From positions 17,972,173 to 18,036,172 of the forward strand of contig OZ017798.1 of assembly GCA_963969395.1 (NCBI GenBank): DNA of 64,000 nt, written 5' to 3'. Position 1 is the stretch's first letter, and every line of letters begins with the position of its first letter. Positions 62,001-64,000 of the stretch are shown piece by piece. This stretch comes from Pseudoscleropodium purum. Lineage: Eukaryota; Streptophyta; Bryopsida; Hypnales; Brachytheciaceae. The notes under the pieces are model-generated. The model saw nothing but the letters and a program-made list of their open reading frames with translations, ran no database searches and had not been told where the DNA came from. The translations under genes were made by a program, and so were the position numbers.

Positions 62001-62385
62001 GTCACTATGTTGCAAAGGTAGGAGAATAGGGAATGTGATTCAATATGTATTAATTAAACAAATAACCAAAAAAATATAGTAATAAAGAAAGTCCACTTTC
62101 ATTTAAGTATGATTTTGAAAAAATAAAAGAAATAGAAGAAATAGGAAAAGAAAGGAAAAGGTTCCAAAATGAATTTTAAAATATTTTTTTTTTCAAAATA
62201 CAAGAAATAGGAAGAAAAAAGAAAAGGTTAAAAAAAAGTTTTAAAAAATAAAAGAAATTTTCTCTTCTATTTTTGAAGTAGAAAAAATAGGAAAAAAGTA
62301 AAAGGTTCCAAAAAAGTAAAAGAAACTTTCTCTTTGAAAGAGTATAAATGGGAAGAGAAGAGAAAAGAAGAAAAAAGAAAAAAAA
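56031..62385. other. AT-rich intergenic DNA, no gene seen
   Basis: No linked exons or recognisable proteins across 6 kb. Short frames such as 59153-59359 and 60723-60941 lack family features. The stretch 59260-59560 repeats a GCAACTAGT word and its inverse several times; 62100-62390 is purine-rich with long A and GAAAA runs. Confidence 0.5.
59756..59892. repeat. Degenerate minisatellite, ~45-bp period
   Basis: About three units of the form GAAATCTAG-(A/G)AAGGTA-TTTGAAATTTTGAAATCTA. They differ by substitutions and small length changes. Confidence 0.6.
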
Positions 62386-62389
62386 CACC

Positions 62390-62512
62390 AGATTTGCTGG
62401 TTTTGGGTGTACGTAACCTTCCTTCGAACCACGGTCATAAGGTCAGGCAAGTGGCCTTGGTCGGTACGCTAACAATTGACTCGACCGTCCTAGAGGCCCG
62501 GTAATAGGCCCT
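62390..62512 (-). mobile_element. tRNA-like Pol III/SINE-type element upstream of eIF1A
   Basis: On the minus strand a GGTCGAGTCAATTGTTAGCG segment (62483-62464) resembles a Ser/Leu-type A-box region, and GTGGTTCGAAGG (62435-62424) resembles a B box. Downstream, ACCAGCAAATCTGGT forms a perfect 5-bp stem and is followed by seven T, a Pol III stop. That gives a unit of about 120 bases. No target repeats were confirmed. It may be a SINE head or a small Pol III-transcribed RNA. Confidence 0.4.
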
Positions 62513-62549
62513 TGTCTTTCTCGCACGCCACTGCTGAGAGCAAATTTCC

Positions 62550-62558
62550 AAACCCTAG
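62550..62558 (+). promoter_or_regulatory. Telo-box (AAACCCTAG) in the eIF1A leader/promoter
   Basis: AAACCCTAG lies 142 bases before the eIF1A start codon. Telo-boxes are common near the transcription start of plant translation genes, so it marks the likely promoter/leader region of 62500-62699. Confidence 0.65.
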
Positions 62559-62699
62559 ATGTGCATTACTCTGGGGCGACGGTTCGGTATTTTGGAGTGA
62601 GCTCTCCGACTACCCGCGCCCGTCTGCCGTTGTTTGTTCGAAGGAAGCTGTAGTTTCCATTTCATATCGTGGAGCAATCGTTGAAGGAATTTCGCAAGC

Positions 62700-63137
62700 A
62701 TGCCGAAGAACAAAGGAAAGGGAGGCAAGAACCGGAAGAGGGGCAAGAACGAGGCGGAGGACGAGAAGCGGGAGCTCGTCTTCAAGGAGGATGGCCAGGA
62801 GTACGCGCAGGTGCTTCGGATGCTCGGGAACGGCCGTTGCGAGGCGCTCTGCATCGACGGCACCAAGCGGTTGTGCCACATCCGGGGGAAGATGCACAAG
62901 AAGGTGTGGATCGCTTCAGGCGATATCATCTTAGTCGGACTTCGAGATTACCAGGATGACAAGGCGGATGTGATTCTTAAGTACCAGCCCGACGAGGCCC
63001 GTCTGTTGAAGGCGTACGGCGAGTTGCCGGAAAATGTGCGCCTCAACGAGGGTATTGCTGGCGGCATGGACGACGAGGAAGAGGGCGGCGGCGATGATTA
63101 CGTCGAGTTCGAGGACGAGGATATCGATAGGATATGA
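62700..63137 (+). CDS. Translation initiation factor eIF1A
   Basis: Complete, intronless 145-residue frame. eIF1A binds the 40S A site, promotes scanning and start-codon selection with eIF1, and later helps eIF5B. The N-terminal tail is basic ([16 protein letters not shown]). Residues about 25-95 form the OB-fold, with [33 protein letters not shown] and [14 protein letters not shown]. The C-terminal tail is acidic ([17 protein letters not shown]), with the short hydrophobic-acidic end that contacts eIF5B in the family. Length and all signature segments are normal. The start was chosen because [11 protein letters not shown] is the family N-terminus. No disruption is visible, so this looks like a working gene. 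Confidence 0.97.
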   Translation: MPKNKGKGGKNRKRGKNEAEDEKRELVFKEDGQEYAQVLRMLGNGRCEALCIDGTKRLCHIRGKMHKKVWIASGDIILVGLRDYQDDKADVILKYQPDEARLLKAYGELPENVRLNEGIAGGMDDEEEGGGDDYVEFEDEDIDRI

Positions 63138-63165
63138 GAGACGCAAGCGCTTCGGTTTGTTTTGT

Positions 63166-64000
63166 AACGTGCAACGTCGGGGGCGGGAGGGGGGCGCTGT
63201 GCTTAACCTAATTTGCGGCGGCGGTATGTGTATTTAAGAATCAAATGCTTTAGTGCACCCGTTGATGATGTCCCTTCTCTGTCCTTCTGGTGTGGCAATC
63301 GGTGTATGAATTATTGTGCAGGATGTGCTCCCTCTTTGCAAAGTAGTTGTCAGTTTAGTTGGTAGGCGGAAGCGTGGATGGCTTCAAATAGTTAGCTCCT
63401 TCACTCTTTCATATATTTTGTCTAGCCTCATCTAATTGAAGAGTATTAATATTGCACTCCTTTTGGTTTTACACTCCATGCTCTCTTTGGAACGTGCAAC
63501 GTCGGGGTAGGAAGGGGTGAACCCAAGTTTATGCGGCGTATGTATAAGCAAGAATAAAAAGCTTCTGTGCTTCCTTCTCTTCTATAGCAATTGGTGCCCG
63601 GACTATTGTGTGGGATGTGCTCCATCTTTCCAAATTTGTTCTTCAATTTTGTTGGTACGCAGTAGTGTGGATGACTTTAAACAGTCGACTCTTCACTCTT
63701 TCACAATTTTTGCCTTATCTCATCGAATTGATTGTATTTAAGCTACTTAACATCAGTATGCTTTTCTCGTCTTCCCTCTTTGAGCTTGCTACACCTGTGG
63801 GGTAACTGGACTTCTGTTCTTGCTTGTGTATCAATTGGTCTGGATTGTGCTCCCGTTTGCAATGCATTTGTCAGTGAAATTGGTAATCGGAAGATTGGAT
63901 GGCTCTTTAGTCTTTCGTAAATTTTTGTCTCAACTCATCTACTGTAATTGAGAATTATTCATATGGCACTCCATTTCCAAGCGTGTGCGTGGCAGATTTA
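63166..64000 (+). repeat. eIF1A 3' flank repeated about three times
   Basis: Unit 1 (63166-63490) and unit 2 (from 63491) both start AACGTGCAACGTCGGGG. Both carry a GGATGTGCTCC(C/A)TCTTT word, a GTGTGGATGACTTTAAA-like word, CACTCTTTCA and TCTAATTGAAGAGT/TCGAATTGATTGT-like ends. A third, more diverged unit (about 63800-63980) repeats ATTGTGCTCCCGTTTGCAA, GGAAGATTGGATGGC and GGCACTCCATTTCCAAGCGTG. The eIF1A coding part is not repeated, so this is duplication of 3' UTR/terminator-type sequence. Confidence 0.78.

Noticed and set aside
62555..62929. Minus-strand frames over eIF1A (124 and 95 codons)
   Set aside because: Shadows of the intact eIF1A gene on the plus strand.

Overview
The window looks like nuclear DNA of a land plant. 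Four spliced or intact protein genes have clear plant relatives: an RNS2-like RNase T2, a p115/Uso1-type golgin (GC6/MAG4 type), a plant-type L-gulonolactone oxidase with its Cys-rich tail, and translation factor eIF1A. The genes are fairly GC-rich. They sit in very AT-rich DNA full of short terminal-inverted-repeat elements, SINE-like elements and decayed genes. A pseudogene with regular 24-residue leucine-rich repeats also fits a plant. I cannot name the species; a seed-free plant is possible, but that is only a guess.

Layout. 1-1140: GC-richer block, possibly the 5' end of a gene leaving the window to the left. 1141-19400: AT-rich, no gene seen, several MITE-like elements. 19503-22157 (minus): RNase T2, four coding exons. 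23635-31302 (minus): p115/GC6 golgin, 19 coding exons that join into one 955-residue frame; its promoter side runs to about 32300 with G-boxes and a telo-box. 32388-41300: MITEs, including one that sits beside a decayed Tc1/mariner-type transposase, and otherwise AT-rich sequence. 41317-41892: tandem duplication of unknown role. 42394-44871 (minus): gulonolactone oxidase, two coding exons. 44924-45973: a second copy of the golgin promoter and its exons 1-2, placed directly in front of the oxidase start codon in the same direction. 46000-62400: AT-rich, with nested transposons around a 140-bp-arm hairpin, microsatellites, a SINE with perfect 15-bp target repeats and an LRR pseudogene. 62700-63137 (plus): intact eIF1A, followed by a 3' flank repeated about three times.

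The genes do not form a pathway: secretory or vacuolar RNA turnover, ER-Golgi tethering, sugar-lactone oxidation and translation initiation are separate jobs. The main biological point is the apparent promoter capture. The oxidase seems to have acquired the control region of the golgin gene 13 kb away. In that copy the golgin start codon is changed from ATG to GTG, the splice sites are kept, and a possible acceptor would join golgin exon 2 in frame to the oxidase leader. The second point is the density of short elements sharing TTAACCCCTAA-type ends, including one triple-nested insertion whose empty site is preserved in sibling copies.

All exon borders were read by eye from splice consensus, frame continuity and remembered family similarity. 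No alignment or transcript data were used.
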